DNA of 64,000 nt from Bacillota bacterium. Lineage in GTDB: Bacteria > Bacillota > Bacilli > Paenibacillales > Paenibacillaceae. The stretch is from the NCBI GenBank assembly GCA_023460795.1, contig JAEWPC010000011.1, forward strand, positions 1 through 64,000. The letters are read 5' to 3'. The stretch's first letter is position 1, and each line of letters starts with the position of its first letter. The notes beneath the pieces were generated by a model. It was not told the DNA's origin. It did not search any database and worked only from the letters and a program-made list of their open reading frames with translations. This document shows, in pieces, positions 42,413 through 51,439 of the stretch. The position numbers and the translations under genes are program-made.

Positions 42413-42593
42413 AAACCGCTCCCCCGTTTCCTATTTGACTATCCAGACATAATTCACACTCCATTTCTTTTCGACACATGTCGATCATCCTTTCATCCAT
42501 CATTTTGGGACAACCCAAACGGTGAATGCGAATCAAGAACCACATTGGGCTTGTCCCGTTCTCCACATGACAGACAACTATCCCATGCTTCAT
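42399..42593 (-). CDS. possible small cysteine-containing protein
   Basis: 64 codons whose 3' end overlaps the next start by 14 bp. An alternative start is at 42503. The segment 'MCRKEMECELC' could bind metal. No ribosome site supports either start and no family is recognised. Confidence 0.3.
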   Translation of the reverse strand: MKHGIVVCHVENGTSPMWFLIRIHRLGCPKMMDERMIDMCRKEMECELCLDSQIGNGGAVYVVS

Positions 42594-42757
42594 CTTTTAG
42601 TTGCTTTTGCCACAAATCCCTCCTATTCATGTGGGCCATTTCTATCAATTCCTATCCCACCTTATGCCTAATTTTATCAATTTTCGATACCATCCGGCAG
42701 GATGATTTTTTAGTCACCCTAATGCCTTAGAAGCTTGTCGAATAAAATCGAAATTGG

Positions 42758-43438
42758 TCACCTGACATCGTGCTCCTTATTCTCTGTGTACTTCTCTAGT
42801 CCAAGTCGCTTTACCTTTACTGCTGCTTCTTTGATGGATTTCGTACCGAGCTTTCTACTAATATGACGAACGTGCGTCTTCATTGTATTAGGCGAAATAC
42901 CCATTAACTGAATCAACTTGGATTGGGAATGGCCCCAAGCGATTAATTGCAGTACTTCTTTTTCAGTTGTGGTCAGCTTACAACAAAGTTCCTGACGCTT
43001 CAACCGGGTGAGTTCTTCGCGAAGTACCTTCGATGCTCTCGGGTGTAAAGATGGACTGTGGTGATATGCTTCTCGAATAGCCATGATGATGTCTCGCATA
43101 TCGGCTTTACGAATAAAATTAACCGCCCCAACTGCAATTGCCTCTACGACCACTTCTGTGTCTATATTTGAAGCCACCACAATAATGGGAATATCTTTAT
43201 TTGCAAGAATTTCCTTGGATGCATCTAGCCCATCGTACCCGGGCGACCGGAGTGTTGTATTCACCACAACTACATCCACTTCCAACTGTAAACTAGCACG
43301 TACTATCTCATCTTTGGTAACGGAAATGTTAATTAAATTAATATCCGTCGCTGTTGCAAGCAAACCGTTAAAGCTCCGGCACCATTCCCGGTCGCTATCA
43401 GCTAGCACAACTTTTATATTCCCTTGACCAGCCATCAT
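42758..43438 (-). CDS. NarL/LuxR-type regulator with a receiver lacking the phospho-aspartate
   Basis: 226 residues: an N-terminal receiver-like domain ('KVVLADSDREWCRSF', 'IPIIVVASN', 'AVGAVNFIRKADM') and a C-terminal LuxR helix-turn-helix ('LTTTEKEVLQLIAWGHSQSK', 'ISPNTMKTHVRHISRKLG'). At the phosphorylation position strand 3 ends 'DVVVVNTTL', so Asn60 replaces Asp. No sensor kinase lies next to it. It is probably a phosphorylation-independent regulator of element or cargo genes. The start may be the first or second ATG, and the ribosome site is weak. Confidence 0.78.
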   Translation of the reverse strand: MMAGQGNIKVVLADSDREWCRSFNGLLATATDINLINISVTKDEIVRASLQLEVDVVVVNTTLRSPGYDGLDASKEILANKDIPIIVVASNIDTEVVVEAIAVGAVNFIRKADMRDIIMAIREAYHHSPSLHPRASKVLREELTRLKRQELCCKLTTTEKEVLQLIAWGHSQSKLIQLMGISPNTMKTHVRHISRKLGTKSIKEAAVKVKRLGLEKYTENKEHDVR

Positions 43439-43493
43439 TGGAAATTTCGGATGAATTTCTGTTTGTATACTTTATTCCCCTCCAAATGCTTTA

Positions 43494-43522
43494 AATAAAA
43501 AAACACGACCCACAGGCCGTGT
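43494..43522 (-). terminator. minus-strand terminator upstream of the LuxR regulator
   Basis: ACACGGCC pairs with GGTCGTGT (one G-U) around TGTG and is followed by TTTTTTTATTT. It would end a minus transcript from 43.5-44.3 kb, in which I see no minus-strand gene except the read-through side of the ribokinase. Confidence 0.6.
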
Positions 43523-43983
43523 ATGGCAAATTGGGTAGCCCGGCGGTCATCACTTGAACAGTGAGAAGATCCGTGGCTTTGCGTCACTGCCTTTTGACAA
43601 TTTTGCCATTTTCCGTATTTAGTTTCTGGTCCACCGAAATCGCGATTCAGACTTTGGAACGATATCATTTTGTGTCCAGTTTAGTGTTGAAAATCCAGAA
43701 ATATCGAGCGACGGAAAAATTACTTGATTGTCTTTTTCAATCAATTACTCAGACGAGAGCCCCGTTCCCCTGAATAAATCGTAACACCTTAAATTATTAC
43801 AATATCCTCTTCAAAAGGTGATAGAAGTTAAAATCACATGAAGCAACTAAATTTTGTAATTTTGCTTCAAATAAAGACATCAATCTCTATACCCTGTAGA
43901 ACCAGAAAGTTCATAGAGAAGCTTCGGAATTTATACGTTCGATTGTTTCAGGCGCAACTTATACACCAAATACTGCACATCTA

Positions 43984-44112
43984 GGCTCCGCGAGACCGCA
44001 ACGGTCGGTTCCATCCCTACGTCTTCGAGCCTACCAGTAGCGGGACGGTTGGATCGAGGAGGCGGTCATTCAGATATACAAAACCGGCATGAACACAAGC
44101 GAAATCGCTAAC
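43984..44112 (+). pseudogene. IS256-family transposase remnant
   Basis: Allowing two single-base frameshifts, the plus strand reads 'RNGRFHPYVFE(P)YQ' and, after an in-frame TAG, 'RDGWIEEAVIQIYKTGMNTSEIAN'. This matches the conserved N-terminal helix-turn-helix stretch of IS256 (mutator-type) transposases ('PR.RNG.F.P.(I/V)(F/L)..YQRR...LEE.II.MY..GM.TR.I'). No catalytic DDE region remains. It marks past insertion at the left border of the sugar block. The rest of 43523-44343 shows no supportable gene. Confidence 0.5.
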
Positions 44113-44343
44113 ATCAATACAACTTTTTTCGTAAACCACCTTTGAATTGCCTCCAGTCCGTTCTCCATTTGGATGTGATTCCGCCACGCTCGTTCCGCTT
44201 GAAGTAAATTAGCTTTTCCCACGTAGCCTATTTCCATCGGTTTCCTTCGCCAGATAGGCAAAAGAGTGTGTGAACGAGCTTCTGAAGCGAGGGGATACCA
44301 TCGCAAATGTAGTTCGGTGACGATATACCCGCCGCATCAGGAG

Positions 44344-45252
44344 TCAAGCGTAGCCGACCTCCTCGATAGTCGGCATACCGTCTTGGGCTCCGAATTTCTG
44401 AACGGAGAGTGTTGCAGACTTTACGGCAAAAGTAAGGCTCCGAGAGATCTCCCAGCCGCTGGCGATCCCGAAGCTGAACGCCGCGTTGAACGCATCCCCA
44501 GCACCGGTTGTATCGATCGGCGTAACGAGAGTCGCAGGAACCGTCGTCAACACGCCAGCGGAGAGACAAGAAACGCCGGCTTCACCACGCGTCACGATCA
44601 ACGTGTGCCCGTAACGCTCGTGCCATTCATGCATCCGCTTAAATAGCTCTGACTCGGAAGCGCTAGCGTAGCCGCTGAAAAATTCAAACTCCGTCTCGTT
44701 AGGCGTAAAATAATCTGCCAATCCGATCAGTTCGTCCGACAACGCACAAGCCGGAGCGGGATTCAGCACGGTCGGTACGCCGGACGCTTTGGCGATGCGC
44801 AGTGCCGCTTCAACTGCCGGAATCGGAATTTCCAACTGCACGAGCACGATGTCCGCGTTCTGGATGGCGGAGGCGTTCGCCTCGATGCTCTCCGGGGTAC
44901 ACGTTCCGTTGGCACCGGCGACAATTACGATGCTATTGTCTTCCTTCGTGCGTAAAATCGTCGCCGTACCGGTCGGAGCTTCCGGATTTACCGCAATTGC
45001 CGAGATATTGACTCCAAAACCTTCCATACTATTTATAATCCGTGAGCCGAAATCGTCCCCGCCGACCGCGCCGATCATCGAAACGTCCGCTCCGAGCCGT
45101 GCAGCGCCGACTGCCTGATTCGCACCTTTGCCTCCAGGAATATAATCGATGGACGTCCCCGCCATCGTCTCTCCAATCCGTGGCAACCGGTGCACGGATA
45201 CGACCAGATCCATGTTCAAGCTGCCGACTACAGCAATTACTGGTAATTTCAT
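44344..45252 (-). CDS. rbsK: ribokinase (PfkB family)
   Basis: 302 residues from the ATG at 45252 (GAAGGAGCTTACGAG upstream; longer starts lack this site). N-terminal 'VVGSLNMDLVVSVHRLP' and 'GGKGANQAVGAARLGADV' with the di-glycine substrate loop, and the C-terminal PfkB signature 'DTTGAGDAFNAAFSFG' carrying the catalytic Asp. Ribokinases phosphorylate ribose at O5 with ATP. In this block a nucleoside hydrolase (56669-57601) could supply ribose. The gene is 416 bp from the next and has its own upstream region. Fructokinase activity cannot be excluded given the fructan context. Confidence 0.87.
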   Translation of the reverse strand: MKLPVIAVVGSLNMDLVVSVHRLPRIGETMAGTSIDYIPGGKGANQAVGAARLGADVSMIGAVGGDDFGSRIINSMEGFGVNISAIAVNPEAPTGTATILRTKEDNSIVIVAGANGTCTPESIEANASAIQNADIVLVQLEIPIPAVEAALRIAKASGVPTVLNPAPACALSDELIGLADYFTPNETEFEFFSGYASASESELFKRMHEWHERYGHTLIVTRGEAGVSCLSAGVLTTVPATLVTPIDTTGAGDAFNAAFSFGIASGWEISRSLTFAVKSATLSVQKFGAQDGMPTIEEVGYA

Positions 45253-45582
45253 CTCGTAAGCTCCTTCAATATTTTCATTTATCGCCATATCATCCTGTAA
45301 ATTTTCCCATCTATTTCATTTATATTGGCACTCTCTCCACCGACATGTGCCGACATTCTTCCACTTTCGCGTAAAGGTCAATTCTCTACGCTGTCCAGTA
45401 CAATAATCCGAGGCAGACCAACACCATCCGAATTTAGACAATCCCATTCTTTTACTACTTTCAAGTTGTAACAATTATATCCGAGTTGCTAACTGTCATC
45501 ACTTTTCGACTAAACTCACCAAGCGCATTACCCTCCCGGGCAAATCTTGAGAATGCTCGGTTCCATACGTTCAAAATACCAG

Positions 45583-45622
45583 AAAAAATAGAGTGGGATG
45601 AAGCCTGAGTTTCACCCCACTC
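45583..45622 (-). terminator. terminator of the fructan operon
   Basis: GAGTGGGATGAA...TTCACCCCACTC (45591-45622) followed on the minus strand by TATTTTTTC, 47 bp after the GH32 stop. The remaining intergenic part (45253-45582) probably carries the ribokinase promoter. No other feature is evident. Confidence 0.8.
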
Positions 45623-45668
45623 CAAGTTATGAATCTCTACCTTTACATAATCACATCACAACATCTAG

Positions 45669-48002
45669 CTACTGGTAATAAGGAGGGACCACCTGACCAT
45701 AGATCGATTTCATTGAATATACCTGCAGTTTCTTGACTTTCCCGGTTCCACCTGTCGAATAGAGTTTGAGCCCCATTGAATCTGGAAGCGTGGTATAGGC
45801 CTTGGCCGTCACGGAATTGCGATCATTTACGAACGCCTCGATCAGCGAGCGGTCTACATAAATATCCAATTTTAGGTTCTCGCCCTTCAAATCCAAGTTC
45901 CCTCCCGTAAGAGCCTTCATGTCCTGTGAAAGGGAAGATTTGTTCGTATCGATCGATAAGGTTTGATTCGTATAGCGATAATCAATGCGTGTCTCCTCTC
46001 TCTCATCAGAACTACGCCGCACGGAAATGCCCAAATTGGTAGCACCCTGGTTTTCCAGTTCCAGCTTGATGTGAAGCATATCGCCTTCAATATTTGCCAA
46101 AAGTGCGTTTGCTTCAGCAATCGTTGCATTCTGGATTGCTCCAAGCAGTTCATCGTGCAATTTATTAACTTCACTGTACGGTTTGATTAACAAATCTCCG
46201 TCTTCATCCAACGAAAGCTCCCTGATCATCGCCGTCCCGTTCATGTATCCCATGTATGGTCTTTGAATCCATCGTTGATCCTGCGCGAAAGTAAACAATA
46301 GATTTTTCTTAGAATGTGGATCATAAAAACCGGAAGGCGCTGCGACAACATGATTCCCGTAATCTAATTTAGTCGGCTGCACGGAATCCGGCGTAAACTT
46401 ACCAGTCACTTTGTTGAAATCTCCAAGCCAATAATTGATGTCGTTCACCCCGCCGTTTCTCGGAAGCGGGGCTACCATCATCAAATATTTGGATACCGTC
46501 TTGTCTTCATTGTACACCTTGTAAAATACCGGGAGCTCCCACATATAGCTGAGGTGGGGGTACAAACTCTTATCAGCGGTAAACATAGTACCCATGTAGT
46601 CCCATTCCTCAAACGAGTCATTATTCGTACGGTAGAGCTCTACCGTCGGGTTTCCCGTCGTTGCGTTCCCTGATCCAACCAACATATAGTAGAATCCGTC
46701 TTCCTTATAAATGAACGGGTCCCGGAACTCTGTCATAAGGCCGACACTGCCTTGATTGATAATGGGGGATCCGAGCTTGTTCCAGTCGGTGAGATTGGGA
46801 TCGAATAGATTTTTTGGCCTTGCCAGCGTTATTCGATTTAAATACGGCAATGATAAATTAACTCCGGTATAGAAGATTACGGGTTTCCCGTCATCATCGA
46901 GTATGGCGTTGCCTGAAAAGACGGCATCGTTGTCAATCCCGTTGTTTTCTGGCGCAAGCGCGGGCTTCAGGCTTTCCCATCTTACCATGTCATTACTCAC
47001 CCAGTGTCCCCAGTGACTTGCAGAGATGTAAGGTCCGTTCGGCGTCTGCTGATAAAACAAATGATATTTTCCATTGTAATAAAAGGGGGAAATCGCTTCA
47101 TTCATCCAATTTTGCGGAGGAGCGATATGATATTGCGGGCGATGAATATCATCAGCCAAAATCTTCGCATCGAGCCACACATCTTTAAAGTCGAGTGACG
47201 GGTTGTTCCCGCCTGCTTTCCGCAATTGCTTCACCTCATTATTGCCAATGGCTTCGGCAAAAACCACTAAGTCGTCCATCAAGCCTGCAAAACAATTGAC
47301 ATCGACGTATTCGATTTGCGAAGGATAATTATGTTTCCCGATTCTCAACGGCTCAGGAGTGTTTACGATTGTAAGGTTTGCGGGAAGGGTTCTTTCGTTC
47401 CGCAGCGTTCCGTTTACATACAGGCGCATCTTCCCTTTTTTTCCGTCGAACACCGCTGTAACGTGCGTCCACTCGTACTTAGGAATTTCCCCGCCGCGTA
47501 CTTCAAACCAGCCTTGGTCAGTTCCGACCTGGAAAACAAGCATGCCATAGCGTTCCATTCCAAGAGCAAACCCTGCCGTTTTTCCACTATTTTGCTTAAG
47601 GACAAAAGGAGTAATCTTGTTGTCGATGCCCGCTTCGTACACCCGAGGCGCGACCCACAAGCTGATCGACAGCTTGTCAGACGGCATGACAAACGTCGAG
47701 TCGTTCACACTTGTGCTGAATCCGTCAAAGCTGAGCGAATTTCCCAAAACGCCCTTCTTCCGTATCGGATCAATACTTTGCTTGTAAACCGCTTGATTAT
47801 ATACATAGGAAATTGGCAATTGCTTCTCAGTAACGTTGTCGAGCGCAGTTTTCCCCTTCTTCTCATCAAAAGTGATATGCATTATCGCCTTATCGTATAC
47901 GCTCATTTGATCGGTCTCCTCTTCCGATTTTGCGTGCACTACGGAAAAGCATAACAAGATAGAAACCGGAATTAAGAAAAACTTCAATAAGTTCTTGGAC
48001 AT
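45669..48002 (-). CDS. secreted GH32 enzyme with N-terminal LamG-like domain
   Basis: 777 residues with a signal peptide (cleavage near 'VVHA'). Residues about 35-265 are a laminin-G/concanavalin-like domain ('LSISLWVAPR', 'WTHVTAVFDGKKGKMRLYVNG'), probably for sugar binding. The GH32 five-blade propeller (about 285-600) starts with 'NWMNEAISPFYYNGKYHLFYQ'. The normal WMNDPNG motif is changed to WMNE, so Glu302 stands at the nucleophile position. 'FRDPFIY' (about 425) is intact and the acid/base motif appears as 'MWELP'. A C-terminal beta sandwich follows. GH32 enzymes cut or transfer fructose from fructans. The altered motif hints at a transferase or unusual specificity. Last gene of the operon. 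Confidence 0.82.
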   Translation of the reverse strand: MSKNLLKFFLIPVSILLCFSVVHAKSEEETDQMSVYDKAIMHITFDEKKGKTALDNVTEKQLPISYVYNQAVYKQSIDPIRKKGVLGNSLSFDGFSTSVNDSTFVMPSDKLSISLWVAPRVYEAGIDNKITPFVLKQNSGKTAGFALGMERYGMLVFQVGTDQGWFEVRGGEIPKYEWTHVTAVFDGKKGKMRLYVNGTLRNERTLPANLTIVNTPEPLRIGKHNYPSQIEYVDVNCFAGLMDDLVVFAEAIGNNEVKQLRKAGGNNPSLDFKDVWLDAKILADDIHRPQYHIAPPQNWMNEAISPFYYNGKYHLFYQQTPNGPYISASHWGHWVSNDMVRWESLKPALAPENNGIDNDAVFSGNAILDDDGKPVIFYTGVNLSLPYLNRITLARPKNLFDPNLTDWNKLGSPIINQGSVGLMTEFRDPFIYKEDGFYYMLVGSGNATTGNPTVELYRTNNDSFEEWDYMGTMFTADKSLYPHLSYMWELPVFYKVYNEDKTVSKYLMMVAPLPRNGGVNDINYWLGDFNKVTGKFTPDSVQPTKLDYGNHVVAAPSGFYDPHSKKNLLFTFAQDQRWIQRPYMGYMNGTAMIRELSLDEDGDLLIKPYSEVNKLHDELLGAIQNATIAEANALLANIEGDMLHIKLELENQGATNLGISVRRSSDEREETRIDYRYTNQTLSIDTNKSSLSQDMKALTGGNLDLKGENLKLDIYVDRSLIEAFVNDRNSVTAKAYTTLPDSMGLKLYSTGGTGKVKKLQVYSMKSIYGQVVPPYYQ

Positions 48003-48022
48003 TTCGAATCCTCCTTGTGATA

Positions 48023-49669
48023 TTAGTTTAGATGAACCGTATCCCGATAATGTTGTGGAGTGTACCCCGTTTCCCTTTTGAATAGTTGGGTGAAATACGG
48101 ATGGGATTCGAACCCAAGCGCAGTGGATATCTCTTGAACTTTGATATGTGGATCCTGCAGCAACTTCTTCGCCTTCGCGATTTTGACTTCCTTGATATAA
48201 TCGGACAAAGAAAATCCAGTAGTTTGCTTGTAAAAACGGGATAGATAGGATGGATTGAGGCAGACATATTCCGACAACGTCGAGAGAGTGACTTCTTGAA
48301 TATGTTCGTCTACGTATCGCTGAATGGATAGGATCATGCTTGTCGTCGCGTTATTTTGTTCGTTTCGCACGCATTTGAAAATACAATCCGCTACGCTTTT
48401 GAAATAGCTGACGATTTCGTCCCAGGTTCGATGCTTATCGAACTTAACGAGCTTATCCACTTCGATGGTGGAGGACACTTTTTCAATTAGCCCCCTCCGG
48501 TTCAGAAAGGACAAGAAGAACAGACCGATCGTCGTGAAAATCTCTAGACCGATACTCGCGTTGTCCGTGGCTCCTGCCCTTAACGCGTCCGTCATCTCTG
48601 AGAACGAATCAAAAAAACGTTCTTCGTTGCCACCGTCCAAATCGCTTTCCAGCTTGTCGATTTGCTTCAAACGGGAACGAAAATGCCACGTCTCCGCGGA
48701 GTAATCGATCCGGGGAGTTTGCTTAGCATAGCTTTGCTCGGTCAGAAGCATTTCGGTTCCCGAGCCGAGCCCATAGCTTAATATCGAATTCAACTTGCCG
48801 AACTTTCCGCCGATCTGATCCCAGTCGCAGAAGTCCTCGCTCATGACCAAGGAAATCGTTAATTTTAACAATTGCTTGCTCGACGCCTGGGCGGACTCCA
48901 ACAAGCCTTGAACTCTGTTCGCAGCCGATTCCGGCGTATCGCTGCACCCGTATTTCCGTTGAATAAACCAGACGATCTTATTGCTTTCAACGGTAAAGGA
49001 AACGGAGTCGCAAGCATGGCCCAGGTACTCCTCCGCGATATTTTGCACCGCAAACAGAAGCAAGGATTGATCGGCAAAATCGTAGGTTTCCTCCCGCCGG
49101 TCGATTTTCCCTATTACGATATAAACCGGTGCGTCAGGGTCGAGCGGTAAGCCGAGTTCTTGAAATTGGCCGAACCTCGATTTCGACGACCGAGGCTCTG
49201 ACAGCCGCTCCAGCAAATATTCTCTCCACAGTACCGGAGCGGCCATTTGCATTTTCCGCTTCGCCTGGTTCATGTGATTGTCGTTCATAAGCTCGTTTTC
49301 AATGTCCTTTATCGCGCGTTCTACAATCTCCAGTATTTTTTCCCGTCCCTCCGTCTTCAGCACGTAATCTACCGCGCCGGAGCGGAACGCCGATTGGATA
49401 TAAGCGAACTCGTTGTAGCCCGTCAGAAAAACGATTTTGCAGCGCGGCCATCTGGAGAGAATTTCCCGTTGCATCTCCAGCCCCGTCATACCCGGCATTT
49501 GAATATCGGACAGAACGATATCCATGCGATATTTATCGATCAATTTAAGTGCCTGGAAGGCGTCGTACGCCCGAAACACATCCAGTTCCAGATGCTGCAT
49601 GCTTTGAAAATAGTAAAACATCCCGTTTACGATCATCGGTTCGTCATCCACGATCAACAAGCGGTACAT
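48023..49669 (-). CDS. YesN-type response regulator with AraC DNA-binding domain
   Basis: 548 residues from the ATG at 49669 (GAGGAGG upstream). The receiver has 'LLIVDDEPMIVNG', phospho-Asp in 'DIVLSDIQMPGMTGLEM' and 'FLTGYNEFAYIQSAF'. A central domain of about 300 residues precedes a C-terminal AraC pair of helix-turn-helices ('PSYLSRFYKQTTGFSLSDYI', 'EISTALGFESHPYFTQLFKR'). It overlaps the histidine kinase gene by 26 bp, so the two are co-translated. The pair should sense sugar and activate the fructan operon. Confidence 0.9.
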   Translation of the reverse strand: MYRLLIVDDEPMIVNGMFYYFQSMQHLELDVFRAYDAFQALKLIDKYRMDIVLSDIQMPGMTGLEMQREILSRWPRCKIVFLTGYNEFAYIQSAFRSGAVDYVLKTEGREKILEIVERAIKDIENELMNDNHMNQAKRKMQMAAPVLWREYLLERLSEPRSSKSRFGQFQELGLPLDPDAPVYIVIGKIDRREETYDFADQSLLLFAVQNIAEEYLGHACDSVSFTVESNKIVWFIQRKYGCSDTPESAANRVQGLLESAQASSKQLLKLTISLVMSEDFCDWDQIGGKFGKLNSILSYGLGSGTEMLLTEQSYAKQTPRIDYSAETWHFRSRLKQIDKLESDLDGGNEERFFDSFSEMTDALRAGATDNASIGLEIFTTIGLFFLSFLNRRGLIEKVSSTIEVDKLVKFDKHRTWDEIVSYFKSVADCIFKCVRNEQNNATTSMILSIQRYVDEHIQEVTLSTLSEYVCLNPSYLSRFYKQTTGFSLSDYIKEVKIAKAKKLLQDPHIKVQEISTALGFESHPYFTQLFKRETGYTPQHYRDTVHLN

Positions 49670-51380
49670 AGCAGCCCTCCTCGACATTGACTCGCAGCTT
49701 TACCAGCAGTCCACCCCAACGGCCGATCGAGAGCTCGATTCCCGCTTCATCGCCGAACGTTAATCGTAGCCGACGATGAACATTGAGCATGCCCGTGCTT
49801 TCCACGACATCCGTTTTGACGTTCGACAGAAGCTCCCGCAGTTTAACAAGTTTCTCATCTGTCATGCTCTGCCCGTTATCCTCGATCTCGATCGTCAAAC
49901 CTGACGCCGCATCGCCGATTCGAATTTCCAGTTGCCCCCCCGACAGCGTATTTTTTAATCCGTGCACGTAAGCGTTCTCGATGAGAGGCTGCAGAATCAT
50001 TCTGGGAACGGAAACTTGCTTAAGGCCTTCGGGTAACGTACCAATAGAAACGCGAATCCGGTCAGCGAATCGGATGGTTTGAATTTCAACGTAAGTTCGG
50101 GCATGCATCAGCTCGGCCGCCAGAGAAACATGGTCGTTTGCGTCTCTCGTAATGAATTGAAAGTAGTTGCCTAGATTTTGGGTAAACCTCTTCAAGCTCT
50201 CATCGTCATGGTGCTGAACCATCTCATTCAGAATAAAAAAGCTGTTATAGAGAAAATGAGGGTTAATCTGCGATTGCAGCTGCTTCAATTCAGATCGCTG
50301 CGCCAAAATCTTGGTCTCGTACACCTGCTGGATGGATAGCTCCAACCTGCCGACCATCCCGTTAAACTGTTCGTACAAATAACGAAATTCGTCATTGCCG
50401 GTTGGAAGAGCGGTCGTCTCCATGTTCCCCGCTTCCACTTTGCGAAAAGCCCGGACCAGTCTCAGCAGCGGCCGATGGATGATCCGGAAGATTCCGTAGG
50501 AGAACAATAAAATCATGCCGATCGAAATGCCGAACAAGAGCCAAAACCAAACCCGGTATCGGTTGACCGGGCCCAACACTTGATCTTCTTTCACGAAAAT
50601 CACCAGCGATGTACCGAAAAATGCCGACTTTTCGACCGCCACGATATACTTGTCTTTATCGACATTGATGTTTTGCAGCCCGGGACGATCCTGCAATACG
50701 CTCTCTGCTTTGATCATCCACTCCCGACCTTCCTGACCTGCAATGACCCAATCGGGATGCATCAATACTGCGCCGCTATTAGCCGAGCTGACGAAGTGAA
50801 GCAGTGACTTTTTGATATTCTCGACTGACAACTTTATCGAGATCTGGAACATCGGAAATTGTTTTTGCGGCAGCGGCGGGTTCGGATAAATGGCGTTAAT
50901 GAAAAAGCTGCCATGTAGGTACGTTATCGGCGTCCCCGAGCTCAAGGTCATGTCGTAGAACGATTTGAATGCTTCGTCATCGAGCTTATCGATCGTATTA
51001 TTCGTGGAGAGCGTCGATCGGATGGCGGGCATATAGACGCTGACATCTTCGATATAGACGCTCGAATCCTTTATATTGATCAATTGATTCAACAATCCGT
51101 TGATCAGTAGCGCTTTCTCGTAACTGGAAACGATATTGCCCGCGGCGCTTAGCCTTATTAAATTTTTGTCGACAGACAGTTCTTGCAGCTGCTTCGTGAT
51201 TCGTTTCAATTCTGTTTCGAGCGAAATGTGGTAGAAGTTGATTTTTGAAACCATGGATTTGGAAATCTCATCCTCTACCGTCTCTGCTCCCCACCTGTTC
51301 ATCTGCAACGTTAAAATCGAAAACGGGACGATGATCAGTACGAAAGCGAACGCCAGTTTCAAGAAAATCGAAAATTTCAT
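49644..51380 (-). CDS. YesM-type membrane sensor histidine kinase
   Basis: 578 residues from the ATG at 51380 (CAGGGAACAT upstream; in-frame ATGs at 51401 and further up are alternatives). Two membrane helices (about 10-30 and 285-305) flank an extracellular dCache-like sensor. A HAMP linker follows, then the kinase core with phospho-His in 'QINPHFLYNSFFILNEM' and ATP-binding 'IENAYVHGLKN' and 'IEIEDNGQSM'. YesM kinases pair with YesN regulators, here encoded next, and respond to extracellular saccharides in Bacilli. Confidence 0.9.
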   Translation of the reverse strand: MKFSIFLKLAFAFVLIIVPFSILTLQMNRWGAETVEDEISKSMVSKINFYHISLETELKRITKQLQELSVDKNLIRLSAAGNIVSSYEKALLINGLLNQLINIKDSSVYIEDVSVYMPAIRSTLSTNNTIDKLDDEAFKSFYDMTLSSGTPITYLHGSFFINAIYPNPPLPQKQFPMFQISIKLSVENIKKSLLHFVSSANSGAVLMHPDWVIAGQEGREWMIKAESVLQDRPGLQNINVDKDKYIVAVEKSAFFGTSLVIFVKEDQVLGPVNRYRVWFWLLFGISIGMILLFSYGIFRIIHRPLLRLVRAFRKVEAGNMETTALPTGNDEFRYLYEQFNGMVGRLELSIQQVYETKILAQRSELKQLQSQINPHFLYNSFFILNEMVQHHDDESLKRFTQNLGNYFQFITRDANDHVSLAAELMHARTYVEIQTIRFADRIRVSIGTLPEGLKQVSVPRMILQPLIENAYVHGLKNTLSGGQLEIRIGDAASGLTIEIEDNGQSMTDEKLVKLRELLSNVKTDVVESTGMLNVHRRLRLTFGDEAGIELSIGRWGGLLVKLRVNVEEGCYVPLVDRG

Positions 51381-51439
51381 ATGTTCCCTGTAATTTGACA
51401 TATTCGCCACATCCCATTTGTGTCCGTTCTCGATGCCGG

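Noticed and set aside
43561..43773. Plus-strand frame between the LuxR regulator and the IS remnant
   Set aside because: No ribosome site, no recognisable motif; probably chance in decayed sequence.
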